DNA of 64,000 nt from JACCWP01 sp963785115 (GTDB lineage Bacteria; Actinomycetota; Actinomycetes; Propionibacteriales; Nocardioidaceae). The notes below the pieces were generated by a model, which was not told where the DNA came from, did not search any database, and saw only the letters and a program-made list of their open reading frames with translations. The DNA lies in assembly GCA_963785115.1 (NCBI GenBank), contig CAWATY010000009.1:496001-560000 (forward strand). The letters run 5' to 3'. Shown here one piece after another: positions 16,079 through 23,697 of the stretch (position 1 is the first letter of the stretch; each line of letters starts with the position of its first letter). Both the position numbers and the translations under genes were made by a program.

Positions 16079-17314
16079 TCATGCCTCGGCGTCGGCCGCC
16101 TCGATCTCCTCGCGGGTGATGCCGAGCAGGTAGGCGATGACGTCGAGGTACGGCACCGACAGCGAGGCGTCGGCGGCGTCGCGCACCAGCGGCTTGGCGT
16201 TGAACGCCACCCCCAGTCCCGCCGCGGCCAGCATGTCGAGGTCGTTGGCGCCGTCGCCGATCGCGACGGTGTTGGCCAGCGGGATCCCGGCCTCCGCCGC
16301 GAACCGGCGCAGCGCCGCCGCCTTGCCCTTCCGGTCGAGCACCTCGCCGACCAGCCGGCCGGTGAGCCGGCCGTCGACCACCTCGAGGGTGTTGGCCGCG
16401 GTGTAGTGCACGTCGAGATCGGCGGCCAGCCGGTCGATGACGGTGTCGAAGCCCCCGCTCACCAGCGCGAACCGGTAGCCCAGCCGGTGCAAGGTACGCA
16501 CCAGCGTGCGTGCACCGGGAGCCAGCCGCAGGTCGTCGTACACGTCGTCCAGCGCGGAGGCGGGGACCCCCTCGAGCAGCGCCACGCGCTGGCGCAGCGA
16601 GTCGGTGAAGTCGAGGTCGCCGGACATCGCGCGCTCCGTCACCGCCGCGACCTCGTCCAGGCACCCGGCGCGCTCGGCGAGCATCTCGATCACCTCGCCC
16701 TGGACCAGCGTGGAGTCGACGTCCATCACCACCAGCCGCTGGGCGTAGCGATGGATCCCGGCTGCCTGGACGGCGATGTCGACCTGCTGGCGGACGGCCT
16801 CCTGCGCCAGCAGCAGCCGCAGCCGGTGCGGGTCGGCGCCCGACACGTCGAGGTCGACCGCCGTGACCGGGAAGCTCGCCATCCGCACGATCCGGTCGAT
16901 GTTGGCGCCGGTGTCGGCCACCCGGCCGGCGACGGCAGCGACAGCGGCCGGTCGCAGCGGCGCCCCGAGCACGGTGACCCGGGTGCGCCCCGGTCGGCGG
17001 GTCGCGTCGCCGCGGCCACGCTCCACGTCGATCTCGACGTCGAGGTCTGCGGCCACGTCCGCCAGCTGGTCGCGCAGCCGGGCCTCGTCGCGCGGCGCGG
17101 TCAGCAGGACGCCCAGGACCAGCCGGCCCCGCACCACCACCTGCTCGATGTCCAGCACGTCGACGGGGTGCCGGGCACAGGCGTCGAACAGCGCCGCGGT
17201 GACCCCCGGACGGTCGCGTCCGGTGAGGGTGACCAGCAGCGTCGGCCCGTCGTAGGCGACCGCGACCGGTGGCGGTGGCGGCTGCGCGGACGCGCGGGGA
17301 TGCGCCGGGGTCAT
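16079..17314 (-). CDS. serB: Phosphoserine phosphatase
   Basis: A 411-residue SerB of the long actinobacterial type. Two ACT-like regulatory domains span about residues 25-185 (TGRDRPGVTAALF begins the first). A HAD phosphatase domain follows, with nucleophile DVDST at 198-202, VSGGFDTVI and GDGANDLDML. It makes L-serine from phosphoserine, and the ACT domains may sense serine. The start at 17314 overlaps the upstream hypothetical gene by four bases (ATGA), so both are in one operon. Confidence 0.95.
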   Translation of the reverse strand: MTPAHPRASAQPPPPPVAVAYDGPTLLVTLTGRDRPGVTAALFDACARHPVDVLDIEQVVVRGRLVLGVLLTAPRDEARLRDQLADVAADLDVEIDVERGRGDATRRPGRTRVTVLGAPLRPAAVAAVAGRVADTGANIDRIVRMASFPVTAVDLDVSGADPHRLRLLLAQEAVRQQVDIAVQAAGIHRYAQRLVVMDVDSTLVQGEVIEMLAERAGCLDEVAAVTERAMSGDLDFTDSLRQRVALLEGVPASALDDVYDDLRLAPGARTLVRTLHRLGYRFALVSGGFDTVIDRLAADLDVHYTAANTLEVVDGRLTGRLVGEVLDRKGKAAALRRFAAEAGIPLANTVAIGDGANDLDMLAAAGLGVAFNAKPLVRDAADASLSVPYLDVIAYLLGITREEIEAADAEA

Positions 17315-18042
17315 GGCACCGGGGAGGAGCAGGCCGCCACCAGGGCGTGCCGGGCCGTACGCGCCAGCAGGCTCAGCACCTCGCGCCGCTCCGACGCTTC
17401 GTAGGCCGACACCGACGCCCCGTCGTGGTCGAGGCCCAGCTCGGTCAGCGTGAGGCAGCGCAGGGCGAGCGCGGCCACCCGCTGCGGCCGCGGGCCGAAC
17501 ACGTCGGGCAGCGGCGCCGACCGGGCGGCCCGCAGCGCGTGCAGCCCCTCCGCCGCCTCCGGGCGCCACTGCGCGACGTCGAGGTCGACCAGCCGGGCCG
17601 AGCACTCCAACAGCGTCTCGCGCAGTCCCAGCTCGGCCTCCGGGAGGTCGGGCACCGCCCGCGGGTCCTCCGCGGCCGTGGCCTGCCAGGTGACGCCGGC
17701 GCCGACGACCGAGGGCAGCAGCCCGAGCCCGGAGCCGGGCAGCAGGACCGCCTCGCCCGCCTCCAGGGCGTCGGCGTTGAAGTCGGGCGGACCGCCGAGC
17801 CCGGTGAGGTCGCCCGGGACGGGCAGGGCCAGGCCCGCGCTCACCGCCCCCCGGGCGCGCAGCGCGCCGAACGCGAGCACCACCGGCACCGGGTCGTCGT
17901 CGAGGCCGAGCACGTCGTGCGCGGCGTCGTCCCCGACGACGGCGTCCCGGGCGTCGTCCAGACTGCAGGCGCCGTTCGCCCACGCGGTGTACCAGCAGGC
18001 CAGCCGCGCCGCCCGCGGCAGCCCCGTCTCGGGCTCGGACAC
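17311..18042 (-). CDS. Conserved actinobacterial protein upstream of serB
   Basis: A 243-residue soluble protein with no domain I can name. It begins with SEPETGLPRAARLACWYTAWANG and ends with a helix-rich segment. The frame is open to 18048, but a TAGTCT -10 box at 18054-18049 leaves no room for that codon, so GTG at 18042, six bases after the box, is the likely leaderless start. It overlaps serB by four bases and is divergent from an ABC ATPase gene; I recall this arrangement from other actinobacteria, which suggests a conserved but unknown housekeeping role. Confidence 0.75.
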   Translation of the reverse strand: MSEPETGLPRAARLACWYTAWANGACSLDDARDAVVGDDAAHDVLGLDDDPVPVVLAFGALRARGAVSAGLALPVPGDLTGLGGPPDFNADALEAGEAVLLPGSGLGLLPSVVGAGVTWQATAAEDPRAVPDLPEAELGLRETLLECSARLVDLDVAQWRPEAAEGLHALRAARSAPLPDVFGPRPQRVAALALRCLTLTELGLDHDGASVSAYEASERREVLSLLARTARHALVAACSSPVP

Positions 18043-18102
18043 GCGCACAGACTAGGTGTCGTAGGTTGGTCCCGCCCCGCAGCGCCGTCCCCGAGAGGTT
18101 CC

Positions 18103-18918
18103 ATGACACCGGTTGTCGAGCTCGCGGACGTGACCGTCGTCCGTGGGGGCAAGGCCTTGCTCGAGCGCGTGTCGTGGACGGTGCACGCCGACGAGCGCTG
18201 GGTGGTGCTCGGCCCCAACGGCGCGGGCAAGACCACGCTGCTGCAGGTGGTCAGCACCCAGCTGCACCCCACCAGCGGAGTCGCCGGCGTCCTCGGCGAG
18301 GTGCTCGGCACGGTCGACGTCTTCGAGCTGCGGCCGCGGATCGGCTGGATGAGCAACGCCGTGGCCGACCGCATCCCGCGCGGGGAGCGGGTCCGTGACG
18401 TGGTCGTGTCGGCGGCGTACGCGGTCGTCGGGCGCTGGCGCGAGCACTACGACGAGCTCGACCACGAACGGGCCGCGGCCCTGCTGGCCGAGATGGGTGT
18501 GGGCGACCTTGCGGACCGCACGTTCGGCACCCTCAGCGAGGGCGAGCGCAAGCGGGTCCAGGTGGCCCGCGCGCTGATGACCGACCCCGAGCTGCTGCTG
18601 CTCGACGAGCCGGGCGCGGGCCTCGACCTCGGTGCCCGGGAGGACCTGGTGAGCACGCTGACCGTGCTCGCCGACGACGCCTCGTCGCCGGCGCTGGTGC
18701 TCGTGAGCCACCACGTCGAGGAGGTGCCCGTCGGCTTCACCCACGCGCTGCTGCTGCGGGCCGGACGGGTGGTCGCCGCGGGACCGATCGAGGAGGCGCT
18801 GACCGAGCAGCACCTGACCGGGACCTTTGGCATCCCCCTGGTGCTCGACCAGCACGACGGCCGGTACGCAGCCCGCCGTCGAACCCGCGTCGCCGCAGGT
18901 CACCGCCCACTACAGTGA
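18103..18918 (+). CDS. ABC transporter ATP-binding protein
   Basis: A 271-residue ABC ATPase with Walker A GPNGAGKTT, signature LSEGERKRV, Walker B LLLLDEPGAGLD and a switch His in LVSHHVEEV. There is no permease gene next to it, and sequence style places it with the YlmA/ModF-like ATPases that occur alone. A TAGGTT at 18063-18068 could be a -10 box with a short leader. Its function and partner are unknown. Confidence 0.88.
   Translation: MTPVVELADVTVVRGGKALLERVSWTVHADERWVVLGPNGAGKTTLLQVVSTQLHPTSGVAGVLGEVLGTVDVFELRPRIGWMSNAVADRIPRGERVRDVVVSAAYAVVGRWREHYDELDHERAAALLAEMGVGDLADRTFGTLSEGERKRVQVARALMTDPELLLLDEPGAGLDLGAREDLVSTLTVLADDASSPALVLVSHHVEEVPVGFTHALLLRAGRVVAAGPIEEALTEQHLTGTFGIPLVLDQHDGRYAARRRTRVAAGHRPLQ
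18911..18916 (+). promoter_or_regulatory. -10 box of a leaderless gene
   Basis: TACAGT ends six bases before the GTG of the NfeD-like gene at 18923, inside the last codons of the preceding ABC gene. Confidence 0.5.
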
Positions 18919-18922
18919 CCAC

Positions 18923-19381
18923 GTGGACGCGGTCTGGGATGCACTGAAGGACAATCCGTGGGCCATCTGGGCGTCCGTCGCGATCCTGCTCGCCGCCGCC
19001 GAGGTGGTCAGCCTCGACTTCGTCCTGATCATGCTCGCCATGGGTGCCGGCGCCGGCGCGGTGGCCTCCGCCCTCGGGGCTCACGTGGTGATCCAGGTCG
19101 CGGTCGCCGTCGTGGTTTCCGTGGGGATGCTGGCGGTGGTGCGGCCGAGCGTTGTGAAGCGGATGCACCAGGGGGCCGAGCTCACGACCGGGCACGCGGC
19201 GCTGGTCGGGCGTACCGCCGTGGCGCTGTCACCGGTCGACGAGAGCTCGGGCCAGGTGCGGCTGGCCGGCGAGACCTGGACGGCACGCAGCTTCGACCCG
19301 CACGTCAAGATCGCCACCGGCGCCAAGGTGGAGGTCTTCGAGATCGACGGGGCCACGGCCGTGGTCTACCCCGCGGACTGA
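18923..19381 (+). CDS. NfeD-like membrane protein
   Basis: A 152-residue short NfeD protein: two to three transmembrane helices in the first 75 residues (WASVAILLAAAEVV, VVIQVAVAVVVSVGML) and a C-terminal OB-fold domain (ALVGRTAVALSPVDESSGQVRLAGETWTA). Short NfeD proteins are partners of SPFH/stomatin proteins, and the next gene, 13 bases downstream, is such a protein. The start follows a TACAGT -10 box by six bases, suggesting a leaderless promoter of the NfeD-SPFH-TauE operon. Confidence 0.9.
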   Translation: MDAVWDALKDNPWAIWASVAILLAAAEVVSLDFVLIMLAMGAGAGAVASALGAHVVIQVAVAVVVSVGMLAVVRPSVVKRMHQGAELTTGHAALVGRTAVALSPVDESSGQVRLAGETWTARSFDPHVKIATGAKVEVFEIDGATAVVYPAD

Positions 19382-19393
19382 GAGGCTCACGTC

Positions 19394-20578
19394 ATGGAAA
19401 TCGCGCTCCTCGTCTTCGTCGTGCTGGTGGCCCTGCTGGTCATCGTCACGCTGGGCAAGACCGTGCAGATCGTGCCTCAGGCGCGGGCCGGCATCGTCGA
19501 GCGGTTCGGCAAGTACCGCACGACGCTGACCGCCGGGCTGAACATCGTGACGCCGTTCGTCGACAAGGTCCGCTACACCATCGACCTGCGCGAGCAGGTG
19601 GTGTCGTTCCCGCCGCAGCCGGTGATCACCGAGGACAACCTGGTGGTGTCCATCGACACCGTCATCTACTTCCAGGTGACCAACGCCGTCGCGGCGACGT
19701 ACGAGATCGCCAACTACATCCAGGCCATCGAGCAGCTCACGATGACGACGCTGCGCAACATCACCGGCGGCATGGACCTCGAGCAGGCGCTGACCAGCCG
19801 CGACGAGATCAACAACGCCCTGCGCGGCGTGCTCGACGAGGCGACCGGCAAGTGGGGGATCCGGGTCAACCGGGTCGAGCTCAAGGGCATCGACCCCCCG
19901 CCGTCGATCAAGGACTCGATGGAGAAGCAGATGCGCGCCGACCGGGACAAGCGCGCCGCGATCCTCACCGCCGAGGGAGCCCGGCAGGCCGCGATCCTGA
20001 CGGCCGAGGGCGGCAAGCAGGCCTCGATCCTGTCCGCCGAGGGTGACCGCGAGGCGCAGATCCTGCGCGCCCAGGCCGAGCGCGAGTCGCAGATCCTGCG
20101 TGCGCAGGGTGAGGGCCAGGCCATCCAGACGGTGTTCCAGGCGATCCACGACGGCGCCCCCGACCAGTCGCTGCTGGCCTACCAGTACCTGCAGATGCTG
20201 CCGAAGATCGCCGAGGGCGACGCCAACAAGGTCTGGATCGTGCCCAGCGAGATCGGCGCGGCGCTCGAGGGCCTCGGCTCGACCATCACCCGCGCGGCGG
20301 GCATACCGGCCGAGTCGGCCGGCCCGCGCCGGCGGATGGACATGGGCGACGCGCCGTCGGAGGTCGAGCGCAGCGACCCGAGCCTGTCGAAGGCCCACGA
20401 CGCCGTGGCCGAGGCGATCGCCTCCGCCGAGGCGGCGGCCCGACCCACTCGCGCCGGGCAGCCGCCCGCAACGCCCCCTGCCACCCCGCCACCGGCGCCA
20501 CCCGCGCCTCCCGCCGACCCTTCCGCCGGTGACGCCACCGGCGGCACTCCGGACGCGGGCCAGCCGCCCCCCGCGTGA
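19394..20578 (+). CDS. SPFH domain protein (paraslipin/QmcA type)
   Basis: A 394-residue band-7 protein with one N-terminal transmembrane helix, the SPFH domain (VPQARAGIVERFGKYRTTL, then QPVITEDNLVVSID), and a long coiled coil of repeated AILTAEG/QILRAQAE units at about residues 195-240. The C-terminal 40 residues are rich in Pro and Ala, unlike QmcA of enterobacteria. Such proteins organise membrane microdomains with NfeD. The stop overlaps the TauE gene start (GTGA). Confidence 0.9.
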   Translation: MEIALLVFVVLVALLVIVTLGKTVQIVPQARAGIVERFGKYRTTLTAGLNIVTPFVDKVRYTIDLREQVVSFPPQPVITEDNLVVSIDTVIYFQVTNAVAATYEIANYIQAIEQLTMTTLRNITGGMDLEQALTSRDEINNALRGVLDEATGKWGIRVNRVELKGIDPPPSIKDSMEKQMRADRDKRAAILTAEGARQAAILTAEGGKQASILSAEGDREAQILRAQAERESQILRAQGEGQAIQTVFQAIHDGAPDQSLLAYQYLQMLPKIAEGDANKVWIVPSEIGAALEGLGSTITRAAGIPAESAGPRRRMDMGDAPSEVERSDPSLSKAHDAVAEAIASAEAAARPTRAGQPPATPPATPPPAPPAPPADPSAGDATGGTPDAGQPPPA

Positions 20579-21336
20579 CCTGGCTGGAAGCACTGGCCGT
20601 ACTCCTCGCAGGGGTCGTGGCCGGCACGATCAACGCCGTCGTCGGCTCCGGGTCGCTGGTGACGTTCCCCACCCTGCTGTGGCTCGGCTACAGCCCGGTC
20701 GTGGCCAACGTGACCAACACCGTCGGCCTGGTGACCGGATCGGCGTCCGGAGCGGTCGGCTACCGGCGCGAGCTCAAGGGGCAGCTGTCCCGGCTGATCC
20801 GGCTGGGGATCGCATCGCTGGCCGGTGGTCTGACCGGGGCCGTGCTGCTGCTGAACCTCGACGACGAGGTGTTCGAGGCCGTCGTCCCGGTGCTCATCGC
20901 CCTGGGTTGCGTCCTTGTCGTGCTGCAGCCACGCATCTCGGCCTGGATGCGGCACCGTCGCGAGGATGGTCCCCACCATGCCCACGGGTCGTGGCAGGTC
21001 GTCGTCGGTATCTACCTGGCCTCGGTCTACGGCGGCTATTTCGGCGCCGCGCAGGGCGTCATCTACATGGCGGTGCTCGGGCTCGGGCTCGACGAGGCGC
21101 TGCAGCGGCTGAACGCCACCAAGAACGTCCTGGCCGCTCTCGTCAATGCGGCGGCCGCGGTGTTCTTCGCGTTCGCCGCAGACGTCGAGTGGTGGGCCGC
21201 GGCGACGCTGGCGGTCGGCGCGACCATCGGTGGCTTCGTCGGCGCGTCGTTCGGCCGGCGGCTGCCGGACTGGGCGCTGCGCGGTTTCGTGGTCGTCGTG
21301 GGCGTCGCCGCCATCGTGTCGTTCGTCGTCGACTGA
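20575..21336 (+). CDS. TauE/SafE family sulfite/anion exporter
   Basis: A 253-residue membrane protein with about eight hydrophobic segments. AGVVAGTINAVVGSGSLVTFPTLL near the start and GGYFGAAQGVIYMAVLGL in the middle are the duplicated glycine-rich signatures of the TauE/SafE family. Members export sulfite or organosulfonates or take up related anions. The GTG start overlaps the preceding stop by four bases. The link to NfeD/SPFH genes is positional only. Confidence 0.88.
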   Translation: MTWLEALAVLLAGVVAGTINAVVGSGSLVTFPTLLWLGYSPVVANVTNTVGLVTGSASGAVGYRRELKGQLSRLIRLGIASLAGGLTGAVLLLNLDDEVFEAVVPVLIALGCVLVVLQPRISAWMRHRREDGPHHAHGSWQVVVGIYLASVYGGYFGAAQGVIYMAVLGLGLDEALQRLNATKNVLAALVNAAAAVFFAFAADVEWWAAATLAVGATIGGFVGASFGRRLPDWALRGFVVVVGVAAIVSFVVD

Positions 21337-21360
21337 CCGCGCCCCACGGTGTCGGGGAGA

Positions 21361-22020
21361 TCAGAGTCCCCAGAACGGGCCCGAGAGGCCGACACCGCGC
21401 AGGTACGTCGCCGCGGTGGTCGGGTCGCGGCGGACGTAGCCCCGGTCCAGCCGGCCGGCATACCACCCCTCGGCCAGCCGCCACAGCGTCGGCAGGTCGG
21501 TCACGTAGCCGCGCGTGTTGCCGGTGCGGGCGCACCACCGGTCGACGCAGTCGGTGGAACAGAACAGCCGCTGGTGCCGGCAGGTGTGCACGACGTCGTC
21601 CCAGATGTGCGCCGCCGGCACCAGGAAGTGGGCGACCTCGTCGCCGGGCGGCGGGGAGTCGCGGCGCACGACCCATGCGAGCGGGCGGTCGCACCCCGGG
21701 CAGCGGGTCGCGACCAGCACGTCCGGCTCGTCGGGAAGCAGGTGCGGCATCGCGAAGGAGTCCCAGCAGCAGCCGCCCCACCACAGCGTCTGGCGGCCCA
21801 TGACCGAGAAGCCGAGCGGCACGGACGCGAACGGGTGCGCCATGACGATCCGGCCGGCGCCGTCGAGGACCACGTGCCGGGCCGCGGCCAGCTGCTGCAG
21901 CCCCTGCCGGACCGCGTCGTCGTCGTCGCCCGTCGCCTGCCGCATCTCCTCGGTCGTGGGCGGCCGCCCGGTCGCGGCGAAGGTCCGGTAGACCGCGAGG
22001 CGCAGCGTCTCGGTGTCCAC
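21361..22020 (-). CDS. Alkylmercury lyase (MerB)-like protein
   Basis: A 219-residue protein resembling organomercurial lyase. TLWWGGCCWDSFAMPHL gives Cys84 and Asp87 in the CxxD arrangement of the MerB active site (Cys96, Asp99), and Cys154 or Cys158 in RLFCSTDCVDRWC could be the second catalytic cysteine. A zinc-ribbon-like CPGC at 107-110 is extra. The N-terminal helix-rich part with PTTEEMRQATG matches the winged-helix start of MerB. There is no merA, merR or merT nearby, so mercury resistance is uncertain; a general organometal lyase or an unrelated reaction is possible. GTG at 22020 follows a GGAGG. Confidence 0.72.
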   Translation of the reverse strand: MDTETLRLAVYRTFAATGRPPTTEEMRQATGDDDDAVRQGLQQLAAARHVVLDGAGRIVMAHPFASVPLGFSVMGRQTLWWGGCCWDSFAMPHLLPDEPDVLVATRCPGCDRPLAWVVRRDSPPPGDEVAHFLVPAAHIWDDVVHTCRHQRLFCSTDCVDRWCARTGNTRGYVTDLPTLWRLAEGWYAGRLDRGYVRRDPTTAATYLRGVGLSGPFWGL

Positions 22021-22080
22021 GTTCCCAGCCTCTGCCTCCCCGGGCGGGGCCGCCAGACCCGATCGGGCCAGACTGGTCCC

Positions 22081-23175
22081 GTGCACACCCCAACGCTCGA
22101 CGACGCCGTCATCCGCCGCGCTCCCAAGGTGCTGCTGCACGACCACCTCGACGGCGGGCTGCGTCCCGCGACCGTCGCCGAGCTCGCGGCGGAGGTGGGC
22201 CACGAGCTGCCCGCGACCGACCCGGAGGCCCTTGGCCGCTGGTTCCGCGACGCCGCCGGCTCCGGCGACCTGGTGTCGTACATCGCGACCTTCGACCACA
22301 CCGTTGCGGTGATGCAGACCGCGGACGCGCTGCGGCGGATCGCCCGCGAGTGCGTCGAGGACCTCGCGGCCGACGGGGTCGTCTACGCCGAGGTGCGCTA
22401 CGCCCCGGAGCAGCACCTGGCCGCGGGGCTGACGCCGGAGCAGGTGGTGGAGGCAGTCCGGCTCGGGTTCGCCGACGGCGAGGAGGCCGCCCGCGCCCAG
22501 GGCACGCCGATCGTGGCCCGCCAGCTGCTCACCGCGATGCGGCACGCCGCCCGCTCCCGCGAGATCGCCGAGCTCGCGGTCGCCCACCGTGACCGTGGCG
22601 TCGTCGGCTTCGACATCGCGGGCGCCGAGGCGGGCAACCCGCCGACCCGCCACCTCGACGCCTTCGAGTACCTGTCCCGGGAGAACGCGCACTTCACCAT
22701 CCACGCCGGGGAGGCCTTCGGACTGCCGTCGATCTGGCAGGCGCTGCAGTGGTGCGGCGCCGACCGGCTCGGCCACGGCGTGCGGATCGTCGACGACATC
22801 GAGACCGGCACGGACGGCGAGGTCCGGCTCGGCCGGCTGGCCGCGTACGTGCGCGACATGCGGGTGCCGCTGGAGATGTGCCCGACTTCGAACGTGCAGA
22901 CCGGGGCCGCGGAGTCGATCGCTGCGCACCCGATCGGGCTGCTCACCCGGCTGCGGTTCCGGGTCACGGTCAACACCGACAACCGGCTGATGAGCGGCAC
23001 CTCGATGACCCGCGAGATGTCCTTGCTGGCCGCGGAGTTCGGCTACGGGTTGGACGACCTGCGCTGGTTCACGGTCAACGCGATGAAGAGCGCGTTCGTG
23101 CACTTCGACCGCCGGCTCGCGCTCATCGACGAGGTGATCAAGCCCGGCTACGCCGCCCTCGCCGCTGACGGGTGA
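22081..23175 (+). CDS. add: Adenosine deaminase
   Basis: A 364-residue adenosine deaminase that converts adenosine to inosine in purine salvage. Metal-binding HDHLDGG lies near residue 21, VYAEVRYAPEQHL follows, the catalytic Glu is in TIHAGEAFG, RLGHGVRI carries the catalytic His, and NTDNRLMSGT holds the metal-binding Asp. The GTG start at 22081 is six bases after CAGACT, which may be a -10 box of a leaderless message. It is divergent from the MerB-like gene. Confidence 0.94.
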   Translation: MHTPTLDDAVIRRAPKVLLHDHLDGGLRPATVAELAAEVGHELPATDPEALGRWFRDAAGSGDLVSYIATFDHTVAVMQTADALRRIARECVEDLAADGVVYAEVRYAPEQHLAAGLTPEQVVEAVRLGFADGEEAARAQGTPIVARQLLTAMRHAARSREIAELAVAHRDRGVVGFDIAGAEAGNPPTRHLDAFEYLSRENAHFTIHAGEAFGLPSIWQALQWCGADRLGHGVRIVDDIETGTDGEVRLGRLAAYVRDMRVPLEMCPTSNVQTGAAESIAAHPIGLLTRLRFRVTVNTDNRLMSGTSMTREMSLLAAEFGYGLDDLRWFTVNAMKSAFVHFDRRLALIDEVIKPGYAALAADG

Positions 23176-23190
23176 CGCACGCTACGGGCC

Positions 23191-23694
23191 TCAGGTCGAG
23201 CGCCGGAGCAGGTGGGCGGTGCCCGCGTAGGCCAGTGCGAATGCCGCATCCTGGCAGGAGTCCTGGTTGACGTGCGGTGCGTTTGGCAGCCGAATCTGCA
23301 GGGGAACGACAACCGTTCCGTGGCTAGGCACCACAATCGCCTGCGCCCGTGTACGCGCGGAGTCGTAGCTGCTGATCCGGAGGTGGCGTGCCGCCCGGCA
23401 GCCAGCGGTCCCCTTCCGAGCTTCGACGGTGATGGTGAGCAGCCGGATCGACCGGCGTCCGGGATTGGACACTTCCACCATCAACGGTGCGGTGACGCCC
23501 GGGACGAGCTCGGCCACGTCGCCTCGGATCGCGAATGTGCCCAGCTCATCTCCGACGATCACGCCGGGCGACGCTGGTGCCGCCGGTCCGGGGTTCTGGG
23601 TAGTCGCCATGACTACACCGGTCGTCACGCCCGCCGCGGCGAGCGCCGAGTACCCGGCGACGTACCGGATCACGGTCCTCCACGCGATGCTCAT
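23191..23694 (-). CDS. Surface cluster small protein C, paralogue of the 27305 protein
   Basis: A 167-residue protein with one N-terminal transmembrane segment (VAGYSALAAAGVTTGVVM) and an extracytoplasmic beta-rich domain. It contains Gly-Cys in GTAGCRAA and ends with PHVNQDSCQDAAFALAYAG, which matches GVNQDACKNAVVAIAYA at the end of the protein at 27305, with two conserved cysteines that could form a disulfide. The ATG at 23694 is three bases after the stop of the large Ig-like gene, so it is the last gene of the operon. It lacks the AFAYWT motif of the other two. Function unknown; a cap, anchor or alternative subunit is possible. Confidence 0.75.
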   Translation of the reverse strand: MSIAWRTVIRYVAGYSALAAAGVTTGVVMATTQNPGPAAPASPGVIVGDELGTFAIRGDVAELVPGVTAPLMVEVSNPGRRSIRLLTITVEARKGTAGCRAARHLRISSYDSARTRAQAIVVPSHGTVVVPLQIRLPNAPHVNQDSCQDAAFALAYAGTAHLLRRST

Positions 23695-23697
23695 GGC

